Notes: a model not told the origin generated them from the letters alone. DNA of 25,064 bases from DAOPJM01 sp035399665 (GCA_035399665.1 DAOPJM010000026.1:1-25064); one strand, 5' to 3'; counted from the stretch's first letter, positions 15,038-23,236 are shown. Translations and numbers: made by a program.

Positions 15038-15925
15038 GCTCTCACGCTTGTACATAAGGAAGGATACTGCAAAGCCTATGACAAGGCATACAATGCCGGT
15101 AATGATGTTCACGGCGGTCATCATGTCCATGGTGATGTTCGACTTGACGAAGATGGCGTAGGGAGAAGCGACCATAAGCCCGATAATCGCCCAATACGTC
15201 GGCGTGGGGTGCTTGTCAAACAGCCACTTCAGCGCTTTTGTCACAAGCAGCAGGCTTGCGATTACACCTATTCCGAATGGTATAAGCACCTTCGCGTGGG
15301 TGAGCATTTCAGCCCAGTCAAGTGAGAACAGCGCGGTCTTGAAGCCGTCCACATGACCTATGAGGCTGTGGTAATAGCCCAAAATCAGCATGACCATGGA
15401 GCCGGAAACGCCCGGGATTATCATTGTCGTCGCGGCAATGAACCCAAGCAGTATGCCCATAAGCACTCCGCCAAAGCTGAAGGTCAGATCCGCGTTGGCG
15501 GTGCTCGACTGTGAAAGCCAAGGCTGCACTATGAGAATCGCCATCATCGCCACAAGCAGTGCTATGCATACCCAAGTGACCTTCTTGCCCTTGACATGCC
15601 CAATCAGCATAGGCAGGCTGCCAAGGATAAGTCCCACAAACATCAGCACGGTTTGGAGCGTGAAGCGTTCAAAGCACAGCTTTATCACGCCCGCAAGCAG
15701 CAGAACGCCCAAAACTATGCCGATAATGTAAGGGATAAGAAAGACTATCGCCTTGCGGCGCGTCTGCTTGTCACGGCTTGTAATGGACACGGCCTGTTCG
15801 TATGCTCCGAATACCATAAGCATGGAACCTCCGCTTACGCCCGGTATGAGGATGGACAGTCCGATAATCATCCCCTGAAGCGCGCGGAACAGATACTTGA
15901 AGATGTTTTTAAATACGTTTTGCAT
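15029..15925 (-). CDS. popT: DUF368 membrane protein, probable undecaprenyl-phosphate translocase (PopT)
   Basis: A 298-residue polytopic membrane protein of the DUF368 family. The hallmark PGVSGG-type motif occurs twice (IPGVSGGSML near the N-terminus and IPGVSGSMVML in the middle), as in the duplicated family fold. DUF368 proteins (PopT) were recently shown to recycle the lipid carrier undecaprenyl phosphate across the membrane for cell-wall synthesis. The ATG at 15925 fits the family N-terminus. The frame stays open further upstream, but that would run into the promoter of the divergent protease gene. No SD precedes the ATG; instead a promoter at 15932-15960 puts transcription start at the ATG. 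Confidence 0.88.
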   Translation of the reverse strand: MQNVFKNIFKYLFRALQGMIIGLSILIPGVSGGSMLMVFGAYEQAVSITSRDKQTRRKAIVFLIPYIIGIVLGVLLLAGVIKLCFERFTLQTVLMFVGLILGSLPMLIGHVKGKKVTWVCIALLVAMMAILIVQPWLSQSSTANADLTFSFGGVLMGILLGFIAATTMIIPGVSGSMVMLILGYYHSLIGHVDGFKTALFSLDWAEMLTHAKVLIPFGIGVIASLLLVTKALKWLFDKHPTPTYWAIIGLMVASPYAIFVKSNITMDMMTAVNIITGIVCLVIGFAVSFLMYKRESKG

Positions 15926-15931
15926 AGAGCC

Positions 15932-15960
15932 ATTTTGCGGCAATGTGAACGGAATGTCAA
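15932..15960 (-). promoter_or_regulatory. Promoter of the DUF368 gene, start site at the ATG
   Basis: On the minus strand a perfect TTGACA (15960-15955) and CAAAAT (15937-15932) are separated by 17 bp. Six bases later comes the ATG at 15925. A transcript from here would have essentially no leader. The -10 box matches consensus at four of six positions. Confidence 0.5.
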
Positions 15961-16014
15961 GCAAAATTGTAATACACTTTGCAAATATTCCACAGAATCG
16001 TACCCGCTTCGTCC

Positions 16015-16042
16015 TTGCTTTGCCACAATTTTGATATATAAT
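16015..16042 (+). promoter_or_regulatory. Promoter of the HtrA-like protease gene
   Basis: TTGCTT (16015-16020) and a perfect TATAAT (16037-16042) are separated by 16 bp. The transcript would start near 16049 and include the AAGGAG SD at 16075-16080. Confidence 0.5.
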
Positions 16043-16086
16043 GCACTCATTCCAAAGATTAAGGCGCAAAGCCTAAGGAGAAAGCT

Positions 16087-17283
16087 ATGGAAAATGACAA
16101 TTACTACTACTATCAGGAACCCTCGCCCCGGAAGAAGAAGAAAGGGCTGTCAGCCTCGGCTATAACCGTGATCGTGTGCTGCAGTCTTATCGCGGTGCTG
16201 CTTGTGACCACCATGGTCGTCGTCGGCAGCCGCAGCAAGCTTGAGGAGAGCGCGGGGGCTTCGTTGCCCGAAGCAACGCAAACGGCTCAGACGGCGGACA
16301 GCGCGTCAAGCGACAACGCTTATCAGCTTGAGACCTCGGCGTCAAACACTACATCTATGGCTTCGGACGGGCCGTACACCAAGGCGCAGGTGGTTGAAAT
16401 GGCGGCTCCCTCGGTCGTCGGAATCGATATCACGACCGAATCGGGCTACGGCTGGTATACAAGCGAAACCACAAGCGGCAGCGGCAGCGGCATCATCATC
16501 ACTGAGGACGGTTACATCGTCACCTGCGCCCATGTTGTTGATAACGCGAAGTCCATCACCGTGACCCTAAACGACGACGCAAGCTATGAGGCCGCTCTGG
16601 TCGGCACCGACAACAGGCTTGACATCGCCCTGCTCAAGATTGACGCGGATGGGCTCACGGCCGCGACCTTCGGCGATTCCGACATGCTCACGGTAGGTGA
16701 GGACGTTATCGCCATCGGCAACCCCTTGGGCGAGCTGCGCGGCACGGCGACCTATGGTATAATCTCCGCCGTGTCCCGTACCGTCAAGGTCGAAGGCACT
16801 TCCATGACGCTGGTACAGACCGACGCGGCTATCAGCCCGGGTAATTCGGGCGGCGGCCTGTTCAACTCCTCCGGCAAGCTCATCGGCATAGTCAACGCCA
16901 AGGTGACCGACTCCGACGCTGAGGGCTTGGGCTTCGCTATCCCCGTCAACAGCGTCGTCAACGAGATAAACGACCTTCTGAACTACGGCTATGTAACCGG
17001 CAGAGCCACCTTAGGCGTAACCACTCAGAACGTTACGCTAAGGCAGAGTATGGGCGCATGGTCATACCGTTCAAGCTGCGTACAGATTGCCTCCGTCAGT
17101 GAAGGCAGCGCGGCCGAGACTGCGGGTCTTGAGGTCGGCGACTGCATTCTAGCCGTCGATAATGCAACGATTTCGTCGAATGACGATCTTCAGGACGCTA
17201 TCGCTGCATACGACGTCGGCGATACGGCAATACTGATTATACAGAGGGACGGACAGCAGTACGAAGTTACCGTAACCTTCTGA
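16087..17283 (+). CDS. Membrane-anchored HtrA/DegP-like serine protease with PDZ domain
   Basis: A 398-residue S1C protease for envelope protein quality control. A short cytoplasmic tail rich in Tyr and Lys (1-20) is followed by one membrane helix (about 23-47) and an Ala/Ser/Thr-rich linker to about 95. In the trypsin-like domain the triad is His149 (CAHVV), Asp179 (NRLDIALLKI) and Ser254 (GNSGGGL). A single PDZ domain occupies about 305-398, including GSAAETAGLEVGDCILAVD. All catalytic residues are present. The ATG has AAGGAG with 6-nt spacing. The gene is divergent from the DUF368 gene and is followed by a strong terminator, so it is probably monocistronic. Confidence 0.93.
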   Translation: MENDNYYYYQEPSPRKKKKGLSASAITVIVCCSLIAVLLVTTMVVVGSRSKLEESAGASLPEATQTAQTADSASSDNAYQLETSASNTTSMASDGPYTKAQVVEMAAPSVVGIDITTESGYGWYTSETTSGSGSGIIITEDGYIVTCAHVVDNAKSITVTLNDDASYEAALVGTDNRLDIALLKIDADGLTAATFGDSDMLTVGEDVIAIGNPLGELRGTATYGIISAVSRTVKVEGTSMTLVQTDAAISPGNSGGGLFNSSGKLIGIVNAKVTDSDAEGLGFAIPVNSVVNEINDLLNYGYVTGRATLGVTTQNVTLRQSMGAWSYRSSCVQIASVSEGSAAETAGLEVGDCILAVDNATISSNDDLQDAIAAYDVGDTAILIIQRDGQQYEVTVTF

Positions 17284-17326
17284 TAACAGGCCGCGCCCCC
17301 CTGACGCGGTACCATATCCCCCCCGA

Positions 17327-17357
17327 AAAGCCTGCCGTTCCCCCCGCGGCAGGCTTT
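17327..17357 (+). terminator. Rho-independent terminator of the protease gene
   Basis: AAAGCCTGCCG (17327-17337) pairs perfectly with CGGCAGGCTTT (17347-17357) around a C-rich loop. It is followed by GTTTGTT. It lies 44 bp after the stop codon. Confidence 0.88.
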
Positions 17358-17778
17358 GTTTGTTCCTTGCTGTAAACGCTTTCCAAGGTAAGGCGTCAGG
17401 TTCATGTGTATATGAAGATTATTTTGGAGCGACGCGGCATAAGCTTGAATATGTGACTCAAAATCGGGCAATGATGATTGTACAGCGAAATCGCGTCCCT
17501 GACTCAAAGACGGTTTCGGTGGAGTTGAGCAACGTGGCTTTGTCACCGAAGCTGTCCGAAGCGGGTACGCGACAGAGCGCCCGTATCCGCGCCGTCAACA
17601 AAACGCTAAAGGCGGGCAGCCGTTTCCTCCTGCTGCCCTCCTTTAGGGGGCGCGGAGCAAAAACGCTTCTTCGAGGATAAGACAGCATCGTCTGTCGCCC
17701 CGACAACACGGAGCGCGTCGGGCTGTCTATGGCGGGTAAAACCTTCAGCATAAAGCTGTTTTTTCGCCTTATTATCCC
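17358..17778. other. Structured non-coding stretch, probable degenerate dispersed repeat
   Basis: No credible gene is seen here. The stretch holds several inverted repeats: TTCGGTG (17515-17521) with CACCGAA (17544-17550) enclosing the palindrome GTTGAGCAAC (17525-17534), and GACAG/CTGTC (17681-17685, 17723-17727) enclosing CCCGAC/GTCGGG (17699-17704, 17717-17722). A short hairpin CAGC-ATAAA-GCTG followed by six T (17746-17764) could be a terminator. The open frames on both strands are rich in Arg and Ser and lack SD sites, so they look like chance readings. Confidence 0.4.
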
Positions 17779-17806
17779 TTGACAATCGAAAAATCACATG
17801 TATACT
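17779..17806 (+). promoter_or_regulatory. SigA-type promoter of engB, start site at the ATG
   Basis: TTGACA (17779-17784) and TATACT (17801-17806) are separated by 16 bp. Seven bases then lead to the ATG at 17814. There is no SD in between, so the predicted mRNA is leaderless. Confidence 0.65.
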
Positions 17807-17813
17807 CTAACCC

Positions 17814-18428
17814 ATGGACGAGAATTTCAGGATAAAACAGGCTGAGTTTGCTACAAGCTACTGCATTGGTCAGAAGCTTCCTGCGGAGCTTCCCATGGAG
17901 CTTGCCATAGTGGGCAAGAGCAACGTCGGCAAGAGCAGCTTCATAAACGCCGTGACCGGCAACGGCAAGCTGGCGCGCACCTCGCAGCAGCCCGGCAAGA
18001 CGCGGCTTGTCAACTATTTTCTTATCAATCGTTCCTTCTACCTTGTGGACCTGCCCGGCTACGGCTTTGCGAAGGCGTCCAAGACGGAGCAGAAGAGCTG
18101 GGGTGAGCTGATGGAGAATTATCTGGCGTCCGGCAGGGTTCGCCACGTCATCATGCTGATTGACATACGGCACGAGCCCACCATGCACGACCTTGCGATG
18201 TTCCGCTACCTGCTGTACTATGGCATACCCTACACGCTTGTGGCCACCAAGTCGGACAAGCTGCCCCGCGCAAAGCGCGTTGCCCAGGCCAACGCCAACG
18301 CTAAGCTCTTGGGCGCGCCGCCTTACGCCATACCCTTCTCCTCACAGACGGGCGAGAACCTTCAGCTTGTGAGGGATCGTATCGGTCAGATTTGGGCAGA
18401 CTGCCTTCCGCGTGACGATAAGGAATAG
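17814..18428 (+). CDS. engB: Ribosome biogenesis GTPase EngB (YihA/YsxC)
   Basis: A 204-residue TRAFAC GTPase needed for assembly of the large ribosomal subunit. G1 is GKSNVGKS (34-41), the switch I Thr lies in GKTRLVNYF, G3 is DLPG (79-82) and G4 is TKSD (145-148); a G5-like SS is near 174. The length is normal for the family. The start is fixed because families begin a few residues before the conserved AEF segment and no other start codon fits. The ATG lacks an SD and lies 7 nt from the -10 box. It precedes the zinc-ribbon gene by 62 bp. Confidence 0.94.
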   Translation: MDENFRIKQAEFATSYCIGQKLPAELPMELAIVGKSNVGKSSFINAVTGNGKLARTSQQPGKTRLVNYFLINRSFYLVDLPGYGFAKASKTEQKSWGELMENYLASGRVRHVIMLIDIRHEPTMHDLAMFRYLLYYGIPYTLVATKSDKLPRAKRVAQANANAKLLGAPPYAIPFSSQTGENLQLVRDRIGQIWADCLPRDDKE

Positions 18429-18432
18429 GGTC

Positions 18433-18461
18433 TTGAAACTTCCGCGTGAGACACGCATACT
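18433..18461 (+). promoter_or_regulatory. Possible promoter of the zinc-ribbon gene
   Basis: TTGAAA (18433-18438) and CATACT (18456-18461) are separated by 17 bp, starting just after the engB stop codon. The SD of the next gene follows at 18480-18484. The match is moderate. Confidence 0.35.
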
Positions 18462-18490
18462 ATAAAGAAACAAATAACCGAGGTAAACTT

Positions 18491-18775
18491 ATGGCATTAA
18501 GGAAATGTCCCCATTGTGAAACCAACTATCTTCGCGCAGGCGAGGAGATATGCAGCGTTTGCGCGGCTTCGCGCAAGAAGCATACTATTGTATCCGTTGA
18601 CGAGGTTATCATGTGCAGCGAATGCGGCGAGGCTCCCGCCGAAGAGGGTCAGGAGCTGTGCCGCGAATGCCTTGAGGAACAGAGACGTCAGCAGGACTTA
18701 GAGCTTACCGCCGATAAGATACGCGAATCCGAGCTTGGCGATGAGATTTTGGACGAGCCGGAAGAAGAGGACTGA
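18491..18775 (+). CDS. Small double zinc-ribbon protein, function unknown
   Basis: A 94-residue protein with four CxxC pairs: Cys6/9, Cys21/24, Cys42/45 and Cys57/60. They can form two four-cysteine zinc sites. A charged, Glu/Asp-rich C-terminal tail (about 61-94) follows. The ATG at 18491 is chosen for its GAGGT SD with 6-nt spacing; the open frame extends 15 codons upstream without an SD. The layout recalls the small zinc-ribbon protein YvyF of flagellar operons, but no flagellar gene is near and I cannot assign it. It lies 6 bp before the metallophosphoesterase gene, so the two are probably translated from one mRNA. Confidence 0.75.
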   Translation: MALRKCPHCETNYLRAGEEICSVCAASRKKHTIVSVDEVIMCSECGEAPAEEGQELCRECLEEQRRQQDLELTADKIRESELGDEILDEPEEED

Positions 18776-18781
18776 GAGAAG

Positions 18782-19501
18782 GTGCCTCGTCTGTTCGCTA
18801 TAAGCGATGTTCACCTTTCCGAGTGCAATCCCGACAAGGCCATGGACATTTTCGGTCCACGGTGGGAGGGTCATGCCGAGCGGCTAAAGACGGCTTGGCG
18901 CGACACGGTGGAGGACGGCGACACGGTGCTTATCGCGGGCGACATAAGCTGGGCTATGCGGCTCTCAGACGCCGCCATGGACTTGGAGCTTTTGCACTCG
19001 CTCCCCGGGCGCAAGATACTCCTGCGGGGCAATCATGACTATTGGTGGCAGAGCTATTCCAAGGTTTTGGCCGCGCTGCCCCCGTCCGTTTTTGCGATTC
19101 AGAACAACGCCGTGGATTTGGGCTTTTGCGCGGTATGCGGCACACGCGGTTGGCTCATCCCCAAGGGCGCCGCTTTCTCCGAAAAGGATGACAGGCGCAT
19201 ATATGAGCGCGAGCTGCAGCGGTTTCGGCTTTCCTTGGAGGCTCTCCCCAACGACAAGCCCGCGGTTGCCATGCTGCACTATCCGCCCTTCACGGAGAGC
19301 GGCGAAGGCTCCGGGTTTACGGAGCTTATCCGCGAATACCCGAAAGTCAAGCTGGTGGTGTACGGACATCTGCACAACAAGGTCGAGGGTGGCTGTCCCG
19401 CGATAACAAGGGACGGAGTGCGCTATGTCCTAAGCTCGGCGGACTATTTGAATTTCACACCCGCGCTGCTTCTAACTGAAAAACCACAACAAGACGTTTG
19501 A
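18782..19501 (+). CDS. Calcineurin-like metallophosphoesterase
   Basis: A 239-residue two-metal phosphoesterase. All five motif blocks are seen: DVH (Asp9, His11), GDISW (Asp54), GNHDYWW (Asn84, His85), LHYPP (His166) and GHLH (His196, His198). It has no signal peptide, so it is cytoplasmic. The start is GTG at 18782; an AGAGG overlapping the end of the upstream gene is the most likely SD. The substrate is not evident. The promoter of leuS overlaps its stop codon. Confidence 0.87.
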   Translation: MPRLFAISDVHLSECNPDKAMDIFGPRWEGHAERLKTAWRDTVEDGDTVLIAGDISWAMRLSDAAMDLELLHSLPGRKILLRGNHDYWWQSYSKVLAALPPSVFAIQNNAVDLGFCAVCGTRGWLIPKGAAFSEKDDRRIYERELQRFRLSLEALPNDKPAVAMLHYPPFTESGEGSGFTELIREYPKVKLVVYGHLHNKVEGGCPAITRDGVRYVLSSADYLNFTPALLLTEKPQQDV

Positions 19502-19526
19502 CAAACATGGCAAAAGCGTTTACATT
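19498..19526 (+). promoter_or_regulatory. Promoter of leuS
   Basis: A perfect TTGACA (19498-19503) overlaps the stop codon of the metallophosphoesterase gene. TACATT (19521-19526) follows after 17 bp. The leader would be about 30 nt, too short for a T-box riboswitch. Confidence 0.5.
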
Positions 19527-19561
19527 AGTATAAGTTTCCATAAGATGGTGAGGTACAAAAG

Positions 19562-21967
19562 ATGAGACCCGATTATGATCCTAAGTCAATCGAACCCAAG
19601 TGGCAGCGCATTTGGAGCGAAAGCCATTGCTTTGAGGCTGAAGCCTCGCACGACAAGCCCAAGTTCTACGGCCTTGTCGAGTTCCCCTACCCGTCAGGAG
19701 AGGGGTTGCACGTCGGCCACCCGCGTCCCTACACGGCGATAGACGTTATCGCCCGTAAGCGGCGCATGGAGGGCTTCAACGTCCTATTCCCGATAGGCTA
19801 CGACGCCTTCGGTCTGCCAACGGAAAACTACGCGATAAAGACGGGCATACATCCTGTGGTCGTGACGGAGCGCAATATCCGTCATTTCCGCGAACAGATG
19901 CAAAAGTTAGGCTTCTCCTTCGATTACAGCCGCGAGGTCAACACCTCCGATCCCTCATACTACCGTTGGACGCAGTGGATTTTCCTCAAGCTCTTTGAAA
20001 AGGGCTTAGCGTACAAGGCGGAGATACCCATAAACTTCTGCACCTGCTGTAAGGTAGGGCTTGCCAACGAGGAAGTCGTTGACGGCGTTTGCGAACGCTG
20101 CGGCGGCCCCGTTGTGCAGCGCGTGCGCTCACAGTGGATGCTCAAGATAACCGACTACGCTCAGAAGCTCTTGGACGGTCTTGACGACCTTGACTTCATC
20201 GAGCCGGTCAAGATTCAGCAGCGCAACTGGATAGGCCGAAGCGAGGGCGCACAGGTTAAGTTCCGTTTGAGCGGAGTTGATGATGAGCTGTTAATTTACA
20301 CCACCCGTCCCGACACGCTGTTCGGAGTGACCTACATGGTGGTTTCTCCCGAACACCCCATGATTGAAAAGTACAGGTCTGTCATTAATAACATCGATGA
20401 GGTTGACGCATACCGTCAGGCCGCAGCGAAGAAGAGTGATTTCGAGCGCAGCGAGCTTGCGCACGACAAGACCGGCGTTCGCATAAACGGCATCAGCGCC
20501 ATAAATCCGGTGAACGGCGCTGAAATACCCGTGTTCGTCTCGGACTACGTTCTGATGACCTACGGCACCGGCGCAATCATGGCCGTTCCCGGTCATGACT
20601 CCCGTGACTGGGCGTTTGCCAAGGCGTTCAACCTGCCCATTGTTGAGGTCGTCAAGGGCGGCGACGTCGAGAATGAGGCCTACACCGACTGCGACAAGGG
20701 CGTTATGGTCAATTCTGGCTTCATCACAGGCATGGAGGTCAAGGACGCCATTCCCGCCATTACAACATGGCTTGAGGAGCGCGGCATAGGCGAGCGCAAG
20801 GTCAACTACAAGCTGCGCGACTGGGTGTTCACCCGTCAGCGCTATTGGGGCGAGCCGATTCCCTTAGTACATTGCGAGCACTGCGGCTGGGTACCCATAC
20901 CCGAGGATCAGCTCCCGTTGACCCTTCCCATGATTGATGACTTTACTCCCGCCGAGGATGGCTCATCCGCGCTGTCGAAGGCAACGGAGTGGATTAACAC
21001 CACCTGTCCCGTGTGTGGCGCACCCGCTCAGCGTGAGACCGACGTCATGCCCAACTGGGCGGGGTCAAGCTGGTACTTCCTGCGCTATACCGATCCTCAC
21101 AATGACAAGTGCCTCGCCTCTTGGGACGAGATGAAGTATTGGATGCCCGTAGACTGGTACAACGGCGGCATGGAACACACCACGCTGCACCTGCTGTACT
21201 CGCGCTTCTGGCATAAGTTCCTCTATGACTGCGGCGTCGTCCCCACCTCCGAGCCGTATCAGAAGCGCACAAGCCACGGCATGGTCTTGGGCGCAAACGG
21301 CGAGAAGATGTCCAAGTCCCGCGGGAACGTTATCAACCCCGACGTGATAGCCGACGAGTACGGCGCGGACAGCCTTAGGCTGTACATCATGTTCATGGGC
21401 GCGTTTGATCAGCACATCCCCTGGAGCGACAACGGCGTTAAGGGCTGCAAGCGATTCCTTGACAGGGTTTGGCGGCTTATGTCTATGGTCAAGGGCGAGG
21501 GCGAAAGTTCGGAACTCAAGCGCAGTATCAATATTGCCGTCAAGAAGGTCGGCGAGGATTATGAGCGCATGAAGTTCAACACCGCTATCGCCGCGATGAT
21601 GTCGCTTGTCAATGATTTCTATGCGAATGGCAGCGTCACCCGTGACGAGCTGCACACCTTGCTGCTGCTGCTTTCCCCCGCCGCCCCGCACATCTGTGAG
21701 GAGATGAACGCCGAGCTGGGATATGAGCCGCTGCACCACAGCGCATGGCCGAAGTACGACCCGAACGCGCTTGCGGCCGCGACCACTGAGTACGGAATTC
21801 AGATAAACGGCAAGGTCAGGGCGCGCATAGCCCTGCCCGCGGACACGGACAGGTCCGAGGTCGAGAAGGCCGCAATCGCCTGCCCCGATATTAAGATGTT
21901 CATGGAAGGCAAGACCATACGCAAGGTCATAGTCGTCAAGAATATCGTCAACATCGTCATAGCATGA
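19562..21967 (+). CDS. leuS: Leucyl-tRNA synthetase
   Basis: An 801-residue class I synthetase that charges tRNA-Leu. The HIGH motif is HVGH (50-53) in a PYPSGEGLHVGH context. A zinc-ribbon segment has CTCC and CERC pairs. The CP1 editing domain contains TTRPDTLFG and YGTGAIMAVPGHD. The KMSKS motif is intact (582-586). A C-terminal anticodon-binding region and the usual end domain (INGKVRARI) follow. The segment after HVGH reads PRPYTAID rather than the more common PEGYTATD, suggesting a diverged LeuRS subtype. The ATG has a GGTGAGG SD. The stop overlaps the next gene as ATGA. Confidence 0.96.
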   Translation: MRPDYDPKSIEPKWQRIWSESHCFEAEASHDKPKFYGLVEFPYPSGEGLHVGHPRPYTAIDVIARKRRMEGFNVLFPIGYDAFGLPTENYAIKTGIHPVVVTERNIRHFREQMQKLGFSFDYSREVNTSDPSYYRWTQWIFLKLFEKGLAYKAEIPINFCTCCKVGLANEEVVDGVCERCGGPVVQRVRSQWMLKITDYAQKLLDGLDDLDFIEPVKIQQRNWIGRSEGAQVKFRLSGVDDELLIYTTRPDTLFGVTYMVVSPEHPMIEKYRSVINNIDEVDAYRQAAAKKSDFERSELAHDKTGVRINGISAINPVNGAEIPVFVSDYVLMTYGTGAIMAVPGHDSRDWAFAKAFNLPIVEVVKGGDVENEAYTDCDKGVMVNSGFITGMEVKDAIPAITTWLEERGIGERKVNYKLRDWVFTRQRYWGEPIPLVHCEHCGWVPIPEDQLPLTLPMIDDFTPAEDGSSALSKATEWINTTCPVCGAPAQRETDVMPNWAGSSWYFLRYTDPHNDKCLASWDEMKYWMPVDWYNGGMEHTTLHLLYSRFWHKFLYDCGVVPTSEPYQKRTSHGMVLGANGEKMSKSRGNVINPDVIADEYGADSLRLYIMFMGAFDQHIPWSDNGVKGCKRFLDRVWRLMSMVKGEGESSELKRSINIAVKKVGEDYERMKFNTAIAAMMSLVNDFYANGSVTRDELHTLLLLLSPAAPHICEEMNAELGYEPLHHSAWPKYDPNALAAATTEYGIQINGKVRARIALPADTDRSEVEKAAIACPDIKMFMEGKTIRKVIVVKNIVNIVIA

Positions 21968-22779
21968 GGAAGGTTGCCGCGATACTGTCTATAATGCTTT
22001 TGCTGCAGCTCCTGGGATGCGGTGTGTCGAGCGATGCTCCGGCAGAGACGGCGACTGCTTCCACCGACGCGGCAAACGCCGAATTTGTAGTCGAGTTGAC
22101 GCCCGAGCCCACCACTGCGCCTGCCGAGGTATCCAACTTCGATGAGCTTATCGCGGCGATGGAGGGCGAAGCCAAGGTTGTGGAGCTTCTGAACGACGTT
22201 TCGGGCAGCTTCACAGGAGGACGCACCCGAATCGAAGTCAGTTCCAGCAAAGAGCTGCGGCTGAATGGTCACAGTATAGCGGTCAATGTAACCGGCGAGG
22301 AGCTTTGCTGCGCATTCTATTGCAGTCTTGGTATATTACAGATAGTTGGCGAAGGGACTGTCTCTGTAATGGGGGATTCCCTGTGCGGAGCCGCCTGCTT
22401 CGCGGTGGGTCAAAACGCAATGCTGAAGCTGAAGGAGCTTACCGTCTCCGCCGAGAAGCTGGGTTCGGGTTGGGCCGTACAGCTTCAGGGCGGCAATCTC
22501 TATGTCGTGGACTGTGAGCTGCTCGTGTCGGGCGCCGCGATCTCGTCCTCGCTGTTTATCGGGAGCGGTTCGAGCGCTATACTTAGCGGAGCCGTGTTGA
22601 ACGCAGCGCTCTGCTCGGCCGTCTCCGATGATTGGGAGCTTACCATATACGGCGCAGAGCTGCAGCTTGGATTTCTTCTCACAAGGCCGTTGAATGACTG
22701 CCTTGCGGGCGGCGTGGGCTGCTCGCCCATTGAAGCTGTGCTTGAAAGCAGCTACTATGGCCCTGTCGCAATAAACTGA
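21964..22779 (+). CDS. Putative lipoprotein with predicted beta-helix-like repeats
   Basis: A 271-residue predicted lipoprotein of unknown function. A signal peptide with lipobox LLGC gives Cys19 as the lipidation site. A Thr/Pro/Ala-rich linker (about 24-58) follows, like that of the deacetylase at 198-1148. The rest is rich in short beta-strand-like segments with regular Gly, Ser and Val spacing (for example LRLNGHSIAV, LQIVGEGTVSV and LKLKELTVSA), suggesting a right-handed beta-helix fold. Its start codon overlaps the leuS stop (ATGA) and no separate promoter is seen, so it depends on leuS transcription. A strong terminator follows. Confidence 0.75.
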   Translation: MRKVAAILSIMLLLQLLGCGVSSDAPAETATASTDAANAEFVVELTPEPTTAPAEVSNFDELIAAMEGEAKVVELLNDVSGSFTGGRTRIEVSSSKELRLNGHSIAVNVTGEELCCAFYCSLGILQIVGEGTVSVMGDSLCGAACFAVGQNAMLKLKELTVSAEKLGSGWAVQLQGGNLYVVDCELLVSGAAISSSLFIGSGSSAILSGAVLNAALCSAVSDDWELTIYGAELQLGFLLTRPLNDCLAGGVGCSPIEAVLESSYYGPVAIN

Positions 22780-22794
22780 TTTGTTTTCTTAATG

Positions 22795-22825
22795 ACTGCC
22801 GCCTCGTTGCGGCAGTTTTGTTGTT
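22795..22825 (+). terminator. Rho-independent terminator of the leuS operon
   Basis: ACTGCCGC (22795-22802) pairs perfectly with GCGGCAGT (22809-22816) around CTCGTT. It is followed by TTTGTTGTT. Confidence 0.9.
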
Positions 22826-22945
22826 GCGGATAAAACGCTTTGGCGGTCGGACGCAATCATATGCAGCACTGCAAAAAATCAAGCGTTGCCGCAATATCCT
22901 TCGGAATAGTAAAGCGAAACATTATCAACCACATCGAAACCTATT

Positions 22946-23045
22946 NNNNNNNNNNNNNNNNNNNNNNNNNNNNNNNNNNNNNNNNNNNNNNNNNNNNNNN
23001 NNNNNNNNNNNNNNNNNNNNNNNNNNNNNNNNNNNNNNNNNNNNN
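22946..23045. other. Assembly gap (100 N)
   Basis: A run of exactly 100 N marks a scaffold join of unknown true length. The bases just after it (23046-23058) are the end of the dispersed repeat, so the gap probably arose from that repeat. The flanks 22826-22945 and 23059-23230 show no credible gene. Confidence 0.98.
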
Positions 23046-23075
23046 CGCTCAGGATGACACGAAGGGTTGAAGGGC
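23046..23075 (-). repeat. Partial dispersed repeat next to the gap, copy 4
   Basis: CGCTCAGGATGACA followed by a GTTGAAGGGC segment is the reverse complement of the arrangement at 9939-9969, where GCCCTTCAAC precedes TGTCATCCTGAGCG. The rest of the unit is lost in the gap. Confidence 0.65.
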
Positions 23076-23236
23076 AAACAGGGACTGTGTTTGAAGCGGG
23101 AAAACCCCGTAGAATGACGGCAGGGATTGTTGCTGTCGCAAATCAGGATGTTTATATGTGAGGGCATGGTTGTCCCCTTGTCCACCTTCCTAAGACGCAA
23201 ACAGGTGAATCATCTAAGGTGATGGCTCAATTACGC

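Noticed and set aside
17360..17751. Two overlapping open frames on opposite strands before engB (106 and 97 codons)
   Set aside because: Neither has a good SD or a recognisable domain, and both cover inverted repeats; they look like readings of a repeat-like region.
19502..19561. T-box riboswitch upstream of leuS
   Set aside because: Only 60 bp separate the genes and there is no room or sign of a specifier loop or antiterminator.
22818..23200. Open frames crossing the 100-N gap
   Set aside because: They exist only because N is translated as an unknown residue; the flanks show no coding character.
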